From Mucilaginibacter yixingensis (lineage in GTDB: Bacteria > Bacteroidota > Bacteroidia > Sphingobacteriales > Sphingobacteriaceae): a DNA stretch of 64,000 nucleotides. The stretch covers positions 2,666,001 to 2,730,000 of the forward strand of contig NZ_CP160205.1 in the NCBI RefSeq assembly GCF_041080815.1, read 5' to 3'. Under the pieces are notes generated by a model, which was given only the letters and a program-made list of their open reading frames with translations, did not search any database and was not told the origin of the DNA. Made by a program: the position numbers and the translations under genes. This document shows positions 25,961-37,100 of the stretch, one piece after another. Positions within the stretch are counted from its first letter, which is position 1, and every line of letters begins with the position of its first letter.

Positions 25961-27144
25961 TTTATATTTTCGTTTATAAGTTCCTTGATTTTATCAAAGC
26001 GCAATTGCACTGAAGAATAGCCGGAGGTACTTGTGGAAACAACACGGGAAAAACTGGGATCACTGATCAGTTGAATATATTTTTTTACTAATCTTTCTTT
26101 GTTAGCGACTAGTTTTTTCTGCTGGACATCTAAGAGTTTGTAAGTTTCAGAAACCCACACCTCAAATAAAGCGCTATTGAGTTTTAGATTACTTTTCTTA
26201 TCGATAGATCTACTGAAAATATCCCGGCCGAAAAGCTCCTTTTGAAGCTTTATTGCTTTGATGATCCCGCTTTTGATTTTGTCAAGTTCCTTTGCATTTA
26301 AACGAGCCAGATTCTCCATTGCTTTGTCCAGGAAACCGGATAAAGGGGTTGTATACTTCGTATGGTCTACATTGATAAATGCAATTGCCCTTAAGTAAAG
26401 TTCGCGGTCTTCCATACGCTTATCCTGTACTTTTATCAGGGATCTTAATTCATCATCCTCGGAAAGACCACGTAAGAATGTCGATGCATTGCCAATATTT
26501 AAGGCGTTTCTGATTTCCATTGGATTTAGTCCCAGGCCGCCCGTATTAATCCTTCTGAAAACATTATACTTAACTTGCTTTGGGGTACCAGGCTGAATCA
26601 GATAGGTGGTAATCTGCGTCTCTAATATTCGACGCTGCATTGATCTGTGCAGATCTTTGAAGGTAATATTCTTATTGTTATAATCAGTTAAAATATCAAG
26701 TCCTTGCAGTTCTAATGGCTTGTTGTCTTCGGAGGGTTTTTCGCTGTTTACTACGAAGTTTTTAATGGTCCAAATCCTTTGAAGTCCATCTACAACTAAC
26801 CATCTATTGTCGTCTTCTGCATCAAAGTAAAACGCCGGTAACGGGAACCGCAACAACAATGATTCAATCAATCTACTTTGCGCGTCAGGTTTCCATAAGT
26901 TCCCCTTTCTCTGAAATTCTGTGTTCATGTCAATTTCATCATATTTCAGCCGCTGAACGAGATGGTCAATCGTTTTAGGCTCAACTATGATCTTAATATC
27001 TTTGGGATCGAAGGGACTGACAATGTCCTGGCCGTCCTCTATCAAGCCTTCATCAATTGCTTCGATTTCGATTAGGTCTCTATTATCTTCGTTTAGCTCG
27101 TCGTAGTTCATTAACATACCTGTAGATATTCCAAAATTCGACAA
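25957..27144 (-). CDS. DUF262 (GmrS/ParB-like) protein
   Basis: The 395-residue protein has the DUF262 core: EIDMNTEFQRKGNLWKPDAQS (residues about 75-95), SRLIESLLLRFPLPAFYF and the signature DGLQR (about 119-123; DGQQR in GmrSD enzymes). INTGGLGLNPMEIRNAL (about 200-216) follows. DUF262 domains are ParB/Srx-fold proteins with nuclease or NTPase activity in type IV restriction (GmrS) and other defence systems. It is first in a three-gene operon with a DUF3696 ATPase, a pairing I recall from described anti-phage systems. Confidence 0.88.
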   Translation of the reverse strand: MSNFGISTGMLMNYDELNEDNRDLIEIEAIDEGLIEDGQDIVSPFDPKDIKIIVEPKTIDHLVQRLKYDEIDMNTEFQRKGNLWKPDAQSRLIESLLLRFPLPAFYFDAEDDNRWLVVDGLQRIWTIKNFVVNSEKPSEDNKPLELQGLDILTDYNNKNITFKDLHRSMQRRILETQITTYLIQPGTPKQVKYNVFRRINTGGLGLNPMEIRNALNIGNASTFLRGLSEDDELRSLIKVQDKRMEDRELYLRAIAFINVDHTKYTTPLSGFLDKAMENLARLNAKELDKIKSGIIKAIKLQKELFGRDIFSRSIDKKSNLKLNSALFEVWVSETYKLLDVQQKKLVANKERLVKKYIQLISDPSFSRVVSTSTSGYSSVQLRFDKIKELINENIK

Positions 27145-27145
27145 A

Positions 27146-27415
27146 AAAAAGGATTTAATAAAGCACGGACCTCAACATGCTTCAATTGTTCCTGGAAATA
27201 TCAGCAATCTTAAAATTCCTGATAAAGGCCAGGACCAAAGATCCGATAGCTGGAATTTCTGCGTCGATTATATTGATTTAAAACAGGTCACTTTAAAAGA
27301 GCTTTTAAAAACTAATTCTTCATGGAACGTCTGGACTGGAAAAGATTTGGTAAATAAAAAATGTTCAATAGCTAAAAAAGCTTTTCTATTTAAGCCATCA
27401 TTCTGCCACCAGTAA
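27146..27415 (+). pseudogene. C-terminal shard of an unidentified gene
   Basis: An open frame without a start codon runs toward a TAA at 27413-27415. It reads ...DLIKHGPQHASIVPGN..., DSWNFCVDYIDLKQVTLKEL and ...AFLFKPSFCHQ. Composition is that of a real soluble protein. The left side is occupied by the start of the DUF262 gene, which suggests that the insertion of that operon cut this gene. Confidence 0.4.
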
Positions 27416-27512
27416 AATATTCCCAATCTCCAAATTTTCGGTTCAAAGCTAACCCGGTAAGTTTGTTACATAGTTACTTATACATGCCTTTTTGCAAGAT
27501 ATTTTCATCGTT

Positions 27513-27611
27513 TTATATAAACCCCTTACCCTTCAAATCGTCAATTATGGGCTCTATGAGCCGTAAAAAGGCTTCTAAATGTTGCAAGTATTCCCGGTCA
27601 ACGGTGCACTT
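27513..27611 (-). pseudogene. C-terminal shard of an unidentified gene (minus strand)
   Basis: A 32-codon frame on the minus strand, KCTVDREYLQHLEAFLRLIE..., ends in TAA at 27513. It reads as an amphipathic helix with normal composition. It is preceded by a stop and has no start, so it is a relic or chance. Confidence 0.25.
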
Positions 27612-27613
27612 TT

Positions 27614-27648
27614 AGCCGTAACAAATTGATTTTAAATTAGTTACGGCT
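27614..27648 (+). terminator. Hairpin followed by T-rich tract
   Basis: AGCCGTAAC pairs perfectly with GTTACGGCT around an AT-rich 17-base loop, and is followed by TTTGTTTTTA on the plus strand. Confidence 0.5.
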
Positions 27649-27884
27649 TTTGTTTTTATACCCGCTCAAGGTTAGGTTTGAACCATTTAAAACATAAATC
27701 ACTATAAAACAGTCAGTTACAAAACACAAACCGATTCAAAATCGGCAAAAATATATAAAACACAAAATCCTGATAATCAATGTCTTATAAAAAAGCTAAC
27801 CCAAACTTACAAAACCAATCAATCACCTGATTATCAATAAATTAAGAAGATTGTATATTTTTCTTCTAACCATTTCCAGGAGAC

Positions 27885-27936
<52 letters not shown>

Positions 27937-28129
27937 CAGCAATCCTTCTATCGTTTTTAAGTTTGAACCACTTTTCTATAAATTCATCCTATTTAATTAT
28001 AGGCGCGCTCAGCAGATTCTAGAAAAATTAACACATAATCACTTATTAGCAAAGAGATCAAGGTTCAATATCAAACTGCTTACGGAATCGCTCCCACTCT
28101 AATTCCTCTTCTCGCTCCATTTCTGACTT

Positions 28130-28553
28130 GATTGCTTTTGTTACTATCAGTAAAAAGGGAGCCCGAACTATTTATGGTAATCATCCGGAATTAAGTGTTG
28201 ATGACATCAGGATGACTTCGATCAACAAATCAGATGCCGAATATTAAAATAATTAAGGCTGCTCACCAGGACACCGTTTTGGGGTTTCTGTTCTCGTCTG
28301 CCCAGGTGCTGACGGTGGCCATGCTCTCCCCTTTCAGATAGGCAGAAACGACATAGGCGGTGTTGCTGATCAAGCTACATCAGTACAGCAGCCAGATGAA
28401 CTAAAGGGAAAAGAACCACATTCTGACACCATGTAGTTAATTACCTTGTTCTTCCGGCTTTGTTAATTCAAGTTTATCAGCCAGGAAACGGTTGACATTA
28501 GGATAACTGAGCTTTTCAATTTCTATGATAAAGCCGGTGTCAGCTGCATATAC
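28130..28553. pseudogene. Cluster of three C-terminal coding shards
   Basis: Three short frames with natural composition and no start codon lie here. On the plus strand, a frame ending at 28247 reads ARTIYGNHPELSVDDIRM. On the minus strand, 28376-28263 reads NTAYVVSAYLKGESMATVST, and 28553-28437 reads DTGFIIEIEKLSYPNVNRF. They look like 3' ends of three different lost genes. Families not recognised. Confidence 0.35.
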
Positions 28554-28624
28554 TCAATTCCTTATTTGTTCTTTTAAAACATCATGCTCGTTATCTTAAC
28601 AACGACAATATTCGCTCACCCGAT

Positions 28625-29011
28625 TTATTTCGTGTTCATATCTTTTTTCAACTTTCGGATCTGAGCATCGAGCAAATTGATATTCAGATCTTCGTAATGG
28701 TCGTCACGGTATTGTGTTAGTTTTTTGATGCCTAGTTCTACCTCACCAATCATTTGATAAATATAAACAAGTGCGCCGGCCTTCGCTTTTTCCATAGCGT
28801 GGGCTTTATCAAGATAGCCATAAAACATACTATCGTCCGGCGGCAGTGCATAGTAAAACTGCTGCATGTCTGCTCCCCCAACCGGAAATGCAGTTGGCAA
28901 ACCTCTTTTAAATTTCCGGATGATGAAAGGTTTGAAATTGTTAACGGGCACTTCGGTAACCGCAGTGTCGTTTTTAAATACCCGGTAATACCGGTAAAAT
29001 ACTGTGCTCAT
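28625..29011 (-). CDS. Small hypothetical protein, partner of the next gene
   Basis: The 128-residue charged protein, starting MSTVFYRYYRVFKNDTAVTE, has a mixed beta N-terminus and a long basic helix at the C-terminus (DAQIRKLKKDMNTK). It lies 18 bp downstream of another hypothetical gene in the same direction, so the two form an operon. No family recognised. It may be an accessory gene of the island. Confidence 0.6.
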   Translation of the reverse strand: MSTVFYRYYRVFKNDTAVTEVPVNNFKPFIIRKFKRGLPTAFPVGGADMQQFYYALPPDDSMFYGYLDKAHAMEKAKAGALVYIYQMIGEVELGIKKLTQYRDDHYEDLNINLLDAQIRKLKKDMNTK

Positions 29012-29029
29012 GATGATTGGTTTTAATGA

Positions 29030-29575
29030 TCAGAACTGATCGTAATAATTTTCGATGCGATGGGTAATCTCTCGTAGAACAGAGGCCGTTAAACTGGTAC
29101 CCGATAGCTGTCGCCAATTACATTTCGGATCCTGGCACAATACGGCTACATTGGCACCGTTTAACCATATCTCGTAAAGTCCGACGTTCATAATTACTTC
29201 GCAAAAAAACAATGCTTCGTCCTGCTGCAAACCGAATCCAAAAGCCAGTGCCAAGTCCGGCTGTCGCGGAATGATCAGTTCGCTGAGAAATGCGCCGATC
29301 TGCTGTTTATCTTCTGTATCAAAATTCTGCAGGCCGTTATAGGCATATTGTTCATCCCCAAAGGTTACGTTACCTATAAATTTTTCATTCAGGTATAGCA
29401 GATGCTTGCCCGTAGAAATATATTGCTGTTCGTAATAGGTCAAGATGGTTTCTACTTGAATATAGCGATCCATACCATGCCTGCTGAGTAAAAATCCTGT
29501 TCGGTAAACCATGGGATGTATGCTGATGAGTAGTAGTGTTTTAATAGAACGAGCCAGCGATGATTTTGTTAGCAC
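29030..29575 (-). CDS. Hypothetical protein, first gene of a two-gene unit
   Basis: The 181-residue protein may start later than the ATG at 29575: the first 30 residues are hydrophobic/basic, and the Met at residue 35 (MDRYIQVETILTYYEQQ) is a plausible alternative. The rest is a mixed alpha/beta soluble protein with hydrophobic strands (PDLALAFGFGL, EALFFCEVIMNVGLYEIWL). It forms a unit with the 128-residue gene downstream. No family recognised. Confidence 0.55.
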   Translation of the reverse strand: MLTKSSLARSIKTLLLISIHPMVYRTGFLLSRHGMDRYIQVETILTYYEQQYISTGKHLLYLNEKFIGNVTFGDEQYAYNGLQNFDTEDKQQIGAFLSELIIPRQPDLALAFGFGLQQDEALFFCEVIMNVGLYEIWLNGANVAVLCQDPKCNWRQLSGTSLTASVLREITHRIENYYDQF

Positions 29576-29858
29576 ATACTATAAATAAAAATAAAACATA
29601 AAATGACCAGCTAAAGCTTTAAGCAGGGCCAGGTGCCAAATGAGTTAAGCTAATGTACTGGCCGCTCCCTGATTACGACTGTTACATGTTACGTTATGGC
29701 ATCAAAAAACCCGCGCGGTATGAATATTCTAACAGGAAGCCTGCCGGGAATTTTCCCCACGAAACGAAAGAAACATGGCATAGATACACTTAAGGTATAG
29801 CAGGTTGTTATTAAAATACCAAACCGGTTTGTTCGGGAATGACTTTCATCGTTTTAAT
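29576..29858. other. Intergenic, no gene seen
   Basis: About 280 bp upstream of the two-gene unit. It probably holds that unit's promoter; no other structure is apparent. Confidence 0.4.
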
Positions 29859-30119
29859 TTACTGCCTGTTACGGATAGCCGAAATGACCCATAGGATGAT
29901 AACCGCCAGGATTACCATCATAAAAATATTTGCAGCAGTGCCGGCCTTAAAGAACCCGCCGGAGGCAGCACAGGCTGTAATTAACGTAGATATGACAAAG
30001 AAAATTATCGGCACGATGATTTTTCCTGCGTTGGACGAATAATTTGCGTCGTATGATAGGGTAGTTACATTCAGGTATGAAATCCCGGGATGGGATTTTT
30101 GCTTTTTTTCAGGAAACAT
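29859..30119 (-). CDS. Small membrane protein
   Basis: The 86-residue frame contains two membrane segments in its second half (KIIVPIIFFVISTLITACAA and ANIFMMVILAVIILWVISAI), ending in RNRQ. The first 35 residues look less natural, so the true start may be internal and non-ATG, or the frame may be slightly truncated. Function unknown. It lies 171 bp from the divergent cold-shock gene. Confidence 0.5.
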   Translation of the reverse strand: MFPEKKQKSHPGISYLNVTTLSYDANYSSNAGKIIVPIIFFVISTLITACAASGGFFKAGTAANIFMMVILAVIILWVISAIRNRQ

Positions 30120-30290
30120 CGGAAGTGATTTTTTAATAAGTGAGGGGTAGATAGACGCCTACTGACGCCCGCATCTGTACAACCTGAAGTAATGAAGTAT
30201 GTTTTAATTTAATTTTTATTTTAATAATTTAAAAAAAAGTTAAATTAAAACTATTATACGTACCTTGCGCACTTATTATAAAAAGATATA

Positions 30291-30485
30291 ATGCAAAAAC
30301 AAGGAACTGTGAAATTTTTCAATAACCAAAAGGGATTTGGATTTATTTCACAACAAGACAGCAAGAGCGAAATTTTCGTTCATGCCACCGGGCTTATCGA
30401 CCAGATCAATGAGAATGATGAGGTAAGCTACGAAGTTGAAGAAGGCAAGAAAGGCCTGAATGCGATCAATGTAAAAGTTATCTAA
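30291..30485 (+). CDS. cspA: Cold-shock-domain RNA-binding protein
   Basis: The 64-residue protein is a complete cold-shock domain: GTVKFFNNQKGFGFI (RNP1 KGFGFI) and EIFVHATGL (RNP2), then five-strand closure ending INVKVI. It binds single-stranded RNA/DNA as a chaperone. The leader from about 30190 to 30290 is very AT-rich and long for this genome, as is common for cold-shock genes whose 5' UTR controls translation. A clean terminator follows. Confidence 0.95.
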   Translation: MQKQGTVKFFNNQKGFGFISQQDSKSEIFVHATGLIDQINENDEVSYEVEEGKKGLNAINVKVI

Positions 30486-30507
30486 GAAATTACCATACAA
30501 TTTTCGT

Positions 30508-30540
30508 AAAGCACTTGCCTACTGCAGGTGCTTTTTATTT
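30508..30540 (+). terminator. Intrinsic terminator of the cold-shock gene
   Basis: AAAGCACTTGC pairs with GCAGGTGCTTT (one G-U pair) around a four-base loop, followed by a T-rich tract. It begins 22 bp after the cold-shock stop codon. Confidence 0.85.
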
Positions 30541-31181
30541 TTACAACAAATTCATCGGTTTCTCGTTCTCTAACTATACCCGCCGTTTCTGGCCTTATCC
30601 CCATAAACACACCCGCCAATTCCTATGGCATAAAAGGCCTTACTGCCTAACGTTTCTTCAACATGTTATTGTTTTGGATATGGTCGGAGATCAGCTTAAA
30701 AAAGGAATATCGAAATAAAAGGTAGTGCCCGCGCCAGGTTGCCAGTGGCACCTTAGAGCGCTACAAGACCGCTCTAAGGCATACCAGATCATTTTAGTTT
30801 GATTACGGTTTTTTAGACTGATATTCTGTCTACTGTTCACGAATGTCAACAGATACGGGATGCTTGTGTAATCAACCTAACAGCGTTTGCTAGCCTGCAT
30901 GCAGGCTACCGCATCTATATGAGCCATTAAATCTCGGAAGATTTTACTCTAAAAACGGAGAAATTTCCCCCTGTAAATCTTCACAGCTTCCTTTCTTTGA
31001 TTTAACCAATTATCGGCTGTTCTATGCTGCCGGGCTTTTATTCAATAAGCATATGCCCCTCGTTGAGGCGGCTTGATTGGCAATAATCAAGCCAGTGCTT
31101 GCACCGCAATTGAACGTGCAGTCAGCTCGCGTTAGCAAGTTTTGAGTTAAGTATTTAAACCTGGTTATAAATGTTTTGATT
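30541..31181. other. Island/PUL boundary region with palindromes
   Basis: These 640 bp hold no convincing gene; short frames on both strands lack family features. An 18-bp perfect palindrome TAGCCTGCATGCAGGCTA lies at 30891-30908. A hairpin GGCTTGATT/AATCAAGCC lies at 31070-31093. The last 100 bp should carry the promoter of the PL8 lyase gene. Confidence 0.5.
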
Positions 31182-34100
31182 ATGAGAAGACAACTACTTA
31201 TTACATTTATCTTACTTTTAGCAGGCTTCAATCTGCTAAAAGCACAATCTCAATACCGGAGCCCTGGCACCGGTGCTACTGTCGACCTCGGCTCGGCCAC
31301 AAACTGGCAGGTCTCCACTGATGGCGGCGCCACCTGGAATGCCGCTACAACGGCACCAACGGGTCTGGCAAGCGGCAGCACTATAACGATCCAAACCGGC
31401 GACACCTGGGCAAATAATATTGTTGCAACCTCCATCCCTGCTGGTGTAACCTTAACTAACAACAGTACTTTGTTAGGTACCTTTAATACCACTAACAAAC
31501 TAACAGTGGGAGGTACGCTGGTTTACGCTGGTACTGCTGCGCAACTTTTACCACCGGTTGCAGGCATAGCGGGCGGCATTATAACAAACCTTACTGTTAA
31601 TAATACTGCAGGAGTTTCACCTAATGGTTCTTTCACCTATATAACCGGAGTACTTAACCTAATTGCAGGAAACTACAATTGTAACAATGCTGGGGTTACC
31701 TTCTATTATAAGGGAGCTATGACCGGCACCAACGGCAAAATAAATTGCACCAGCTTTTTTTTCCCGAGTCTTGCGGGACAGGTTATTGACGGTAACTTAC
31801 TTTTAAACAACACCATCGTTAAATTATCAGGACAAGCCACTAATTTCTCATCCACCAATCCAATAAAGGTAACAAACACATTAAGCCTGGCTGCCGGTAC
31901 GTTTACGCTTGGAGGCACACTTAATATTTCCGGCACTACCCTATCAGCCGCTGCTGGCGCAGGAGGAATCAATGCGGGCAACAATACAGTAACGTTTAGC
32001 GGTACTGCCGTTCAAGCCATACCAACAGGCTTTTTTACTGCCAATAATATCAATAATTTAACCATCAGCAATACCGCCGGTGTTACTTCCGCGGGCTCTT
32101 TAAATATTGGCACTGCTTATACCGTTGTGCCGTTAAAAGCTGGGGTTACTCCCCTGGCAGTTACCGGTACAGCCACCATAGGCGGCACACTCACCATTGG
32201 CAGTTTTTCGTCAACACCGGTAGCCGGGCAGCAGTTTACTATTTTATCGGGGACTGCTTTAAGTGGCACCTTTAACAATCTGGTATTGCCGGGAGGCTAC
32301 ACCGGTACCCTGGCCTATTCTGGTACTGATGTAAAACTTACAGTTATGCCGGTAGCCTCCAGTAACGCAACCCTAATTGCGCTCACAACAACTGCCGGTG
32401 CCCTGTCGCCATCATTTGATGCCAATACTACCGGCTATGCGGCCAATGTACCCAATGCCACATCAAGCATAACGATAACTCCAACGGCGCATGATGCGTC
32501 TGCATCTATTAAAGTTAATGGCACCGCAGTTACAAGCGGCAATGCCTCACCCGCTATCAGCCTAAGTCCGGGCAACAATACCATCAATATTATTGTAACC
32601 GCTCAAGATGGCGTAACCACTAAAACTTATACCCTTGCGGTAACCAGACAACCTATATTGTATACTTTCGACTCCGGTGTGCCTACCAATTTTGCCGCAA
32701 CCGGGTCTACATTAAGTTCCAGCACGACACATATTAAAAGCGGTAGTTCTTTGGCCTGGAGTGTAACTAATGGTGCAGTGCTTACTGCTTCCTCTCTTGG
32801 TATCACATCTGCGCAAACCGGTAATTTTACTACAAGCGCGGCTCAGTTTTACATCTATAATGCCGTACCTTCTCAAGACACCTTGGTATTTAGTTTTTAT
32901 ACTAATGGCAACCCAACTCCGCAAAGAGTGGGACACATGTTGCTGAATTATGCCGGGTGGCGTGATTATCACCGCAGTTATCGTTTTGATTATAATAGCG
33001 GGCTGGACATGGGGCCCGGCGGCTTTACACTGGATAAAATGATCATTACCTATAAAGCCGCGAATTCTTCCTCAACCCCTACAATTTACCTGGATGAGTT
33101 TAACATGGTGGGTGACGCAAATGAAAGACAACCCGGACCACACATGCAGCTTGACCTGAATCAGTTCTCAGATTCGTACTCCTTTCTGGAACCACTGCAA
33201 TATTTCCTAAATCCTCCACCTGCGGGACCGGCACCTACAGCTACCGCCCAGGAGCAAGCAAATGCGGCAACAGTAAAAGCCCAATATCCACGTTCCATAT
33301 TTATACCGAATGGTGCCAATGTTACCACGGCTGAGAATTATGTAACTGGTTGTGGCATTTACCGAAACGCAGATGGATCTATAAACGGAACCAGGGGGCT
33401 AATGTATTTGAACAATGTAGACACATTGGTTAAAATAAGCAATTACGTTGGTTATCTTACAGCGGCCGCCTCCAGAAACAATGATAATGTGGCCAAATCT
33501 AACTTATTGTTGTTTACCGAATACCTGTTGGATCAAGGCCTCGCAGAAGGTGGCAGAAATAACATTCATACAAATGACTATACAAATTGCCGAAATTTTC
33601 CGGTAGGGTTTTTACAGGCAGTGAAATCTGGGTTATTAACCGATAGTTTAAATAAGGGGATACTCAGGATGTTAAAATGGTCTAATGGTTATAATGTCAT
33701 TTACAACCCTAACGCCACGTGGGTAGAGACCGATTTTATTTACCTGAAAGCTACCTTTTTATTAGAATTAGCAGGCTATGCCCCTTCTGTTGATGAGCAG
33801 GTAAGAGATTATTATAACGCATCCAACTTCCTGAGTTTGTTTACCAACACACAACAAGGGATTGAAGATGGTATTAAACCTGACGGCACCGGCTTTCACC
33901 ATAATTTTAATAACATCCATTATCTATACGCCTGGGGGGTGTATGCAGACCGGGCCAATAGTTTAAAGGGAACTGTTTTCAGAATTAAACAGCAGGCCTT
34001 TAATAATATGGCTGGCGCTTTTAAAACCATTTTGCTACAACAATCGCCAAATGCTGCGCTGATACCTAATTCCTTAGGCGGTCGGTATCCTTTAGCTCCA

Positions 34101-37100
34101 TTCACGCAAATCAGCCAGAATCAGCTTAAGGAGATGGTAGCGGTGGGCGGAGACATTGAGGGCACAACCAACGATACCGGTTTAGCGCAACTGTACAACT
34201 ATATCTACCAAACCAATAATTATAATGTACCTGCAAGAAATTACGATAGTGTCTATTGCTACAACTATGCGTCTATTGGCATAAAGCGTAAAGGAAATTG
34301 GATAGCCGCAATGAAGGGCCTCACCAATACACTAAGAGGCGGCGAAATCTTTCCGTCACAGAAAATGAACATGTATGGCCGGTACCAAAGCTACGGAGCA
34401 TTGGAAGTATTGTACAGTGGTGGAAATACGGCCAATGGCTGGATTTTAAACGGTGCAGGGTGGGACTGGAATATGTATCCCGGCACTACCTCCGTTCAAC
34501 TGCCCTGGGCGAGTCTTAAACCATCCAGTACATCCAATGTTTATCAGGTCCAGGCTAATAACTTTGCCGGAGCATTATCGCTTGGCGCTAAACATGGCAT
34601 TTTTGCCATTGACTTTGTGGAGAATGCCAACGGAAACTTTACACCCGATAACCTCAAGTTTAAAAAGTCTGTATTTACTTTCGACAGTTTGATGGTTTGC
34701 CTGGGCTCTTCCATTAGTTCTACCAATAGTTCTAATATTACCTCTACCAATTTATTTCAGGCTATTGATACGGCCGCTAATTTTGCGCCAATTTATGTAA
34801 ACAGCGCCTCACCAATTAATGGTGCCACCTATAGCAATACCCTGTCAACATCAGCCAACAGCGCCTGGATGGTTAATGGCCAAACAACCGGTTATTATAT
34901 CCCTAAAAACGGGGGCACTATTACCGTAGCAAGGGGCTCACAATCAACACCCGATCAATCCGATCTCAATCAAACTTTATTTAATACCGCAAATTACAGC
35001 AAAGCCCATATCAGCCACGGTAACGCGCCCACTAACGGAACTTATCAATATGTCGTGGTTCCTGCAACTACCCCAGCCGCCATGCAGACATTGGCCTCAA
35101 CGCTGGATGCCGGGAATATCTATACGGTATTGAGCCAGACAGATTCCCTACATGCCGTTTTTTATAAACCGGACAGTTTAACTTCGTATGCTTTTTTTCA
35201 ACCTAATGACCATGTAAATATTGGCTACATTAAAAGCATCTCCAATAAAGGTCTTGTAGGCATTCAAAAAAAGGGCGACACATTGACGGTCACGATTAAT
35301 AACCCCGATTTAAATGCGGTGGCTGATAATACCGATGCACAATGGCATTCCTCTCCGCAAAACATCAACCTGATACTAAACGGCAACTGGACGGTGATCG
35401 CCAACACGCCGGGGGTAAGTACTAGCTCGGCCAATAACACCTTAACGGCGGGCTTTACCTTAAAAGATGGTTTCTCAGGCAGTTTAACATTGGTTGTATC
35501 CAAGCCTCCGGTTGTCGCCTTAACCGCGCCAGCAAAAGATACCACAGTGGCCGTGGGTACCAATATGGTGGTCAATGCCAATGCCAGCAGTCCAAACCAG
35601 GGCGGTAGTATTGCCAAGGTCGATTTTTATAATGGATCGACGTTGCTGGGCACTTCAACCGCTTCGCCTTTTACCTATACCTGGAACAATCTGGCTGCCG
35701 GTACCGATACTTTGAAAGCCGTGGCTACTGATAATATAGGGTTAACCACTACCTCGTCAAAAGTTGTTGTTACCGTATCCACTCCCCCGGTGGTGGCCAT
35801 AACGGCTCCTGCTGGCAATGCAACTGTTGCATCTGGGTCTGATATTGTAATAACTGTTAATGCCAGCAGCCCTAACACAGGCGGCAGCATTGCCAAAGTT
35901 GATTTCTATAATGGGTCGACCTTACTGGGCACGTCTACAACTGCACCTTACAGCTATACTTTAACAAATGTTTCTGCCGGCACAGATTCACTAAAAGCGG
36001 TGGCTACAGATGACCGGGGTTTAACCACAACATCATCAGCTATTATCGTTACGATATCAAATCCGCCGGTCGTGTCATTAACCGCGCCAGTTAATAACAA
36101 TACAGTATTAAAAGGCTCTAATGTGATTATTACGGCCGATGCCAGCAATTCAAACACGGGCGGTAACATTACTAAGGTTGATTTCTATAACGGCTCAACC
36201 TTGCTGGGCACGTCTACAACTGCGCCTTACAGCTATACACTAAACAATGTAGCTGTCGGTACAGATACTTTAAAAGCGGTGGCGACAGACGATAAAGGTT
36301 TAACCACCACCTCCGCAAACGTTATACTGAACGTTGCTGATGCTCCTGTAGTTGTCTTAACCGCACCAGCCGATAACAGCACAGTAACCGCAGGCGATAA
36401 CGTGACGCTTACGGCTAACGCCAGCAGTCCAAACACCGGCGGCAGCATTGCTAAGGTTGATTTCTATAATGGATCTGCACTGATTGGAACTGCTACAGCG
36501 GCACCTTTCAGCTACGCCTGGAACAGCGTAGCCGCGGGCACTGATACCTTGAAAGCAGTGGCGACTGATAACTATGGTTTTGCCACCACCTCGGCCAGTA
36601 TCAGGCTGATCGTCAATCAGCCGCCTACGGTTGCCGCTACTTCACCGATGGCAAATACCAGTTACTTTGCACCCGCCAGCGTAACCATTAATGCCAATGC
36701 TGCTGACGCCGATGGTTCGATACAAAAAGTAGAGTTCTTCCAGGGAGCAACCAAACTTGGTGAAGCTTTAACCGCACCGTACAGCTTTAACTGGACTAAT
36801 GTGCCTGCCGGCAGCTATGCCATCACCGCCAGGGCTACCGATAACAAGGGCGCTGTGACTACTTCTGCTGTGGTGAACAGCACGGTCACTACCCGCCCGG
36901 TGTTGCAGGTGGCTATTCCGGATATGTATGCGCTTAACGCGGCAACAGATCTTAAAAACACCATCTATATTGGTTATGGCCCAAGCTCATTTACCCTTAC
37001 ACCATCGGTACAGGGAGGACAAGGTGGTTATACCTATAGCTGGAGCAACGGCGCAACCACCTCATCTATCGTTGTGTCAGCAGCCGGTACTTATACCGTC

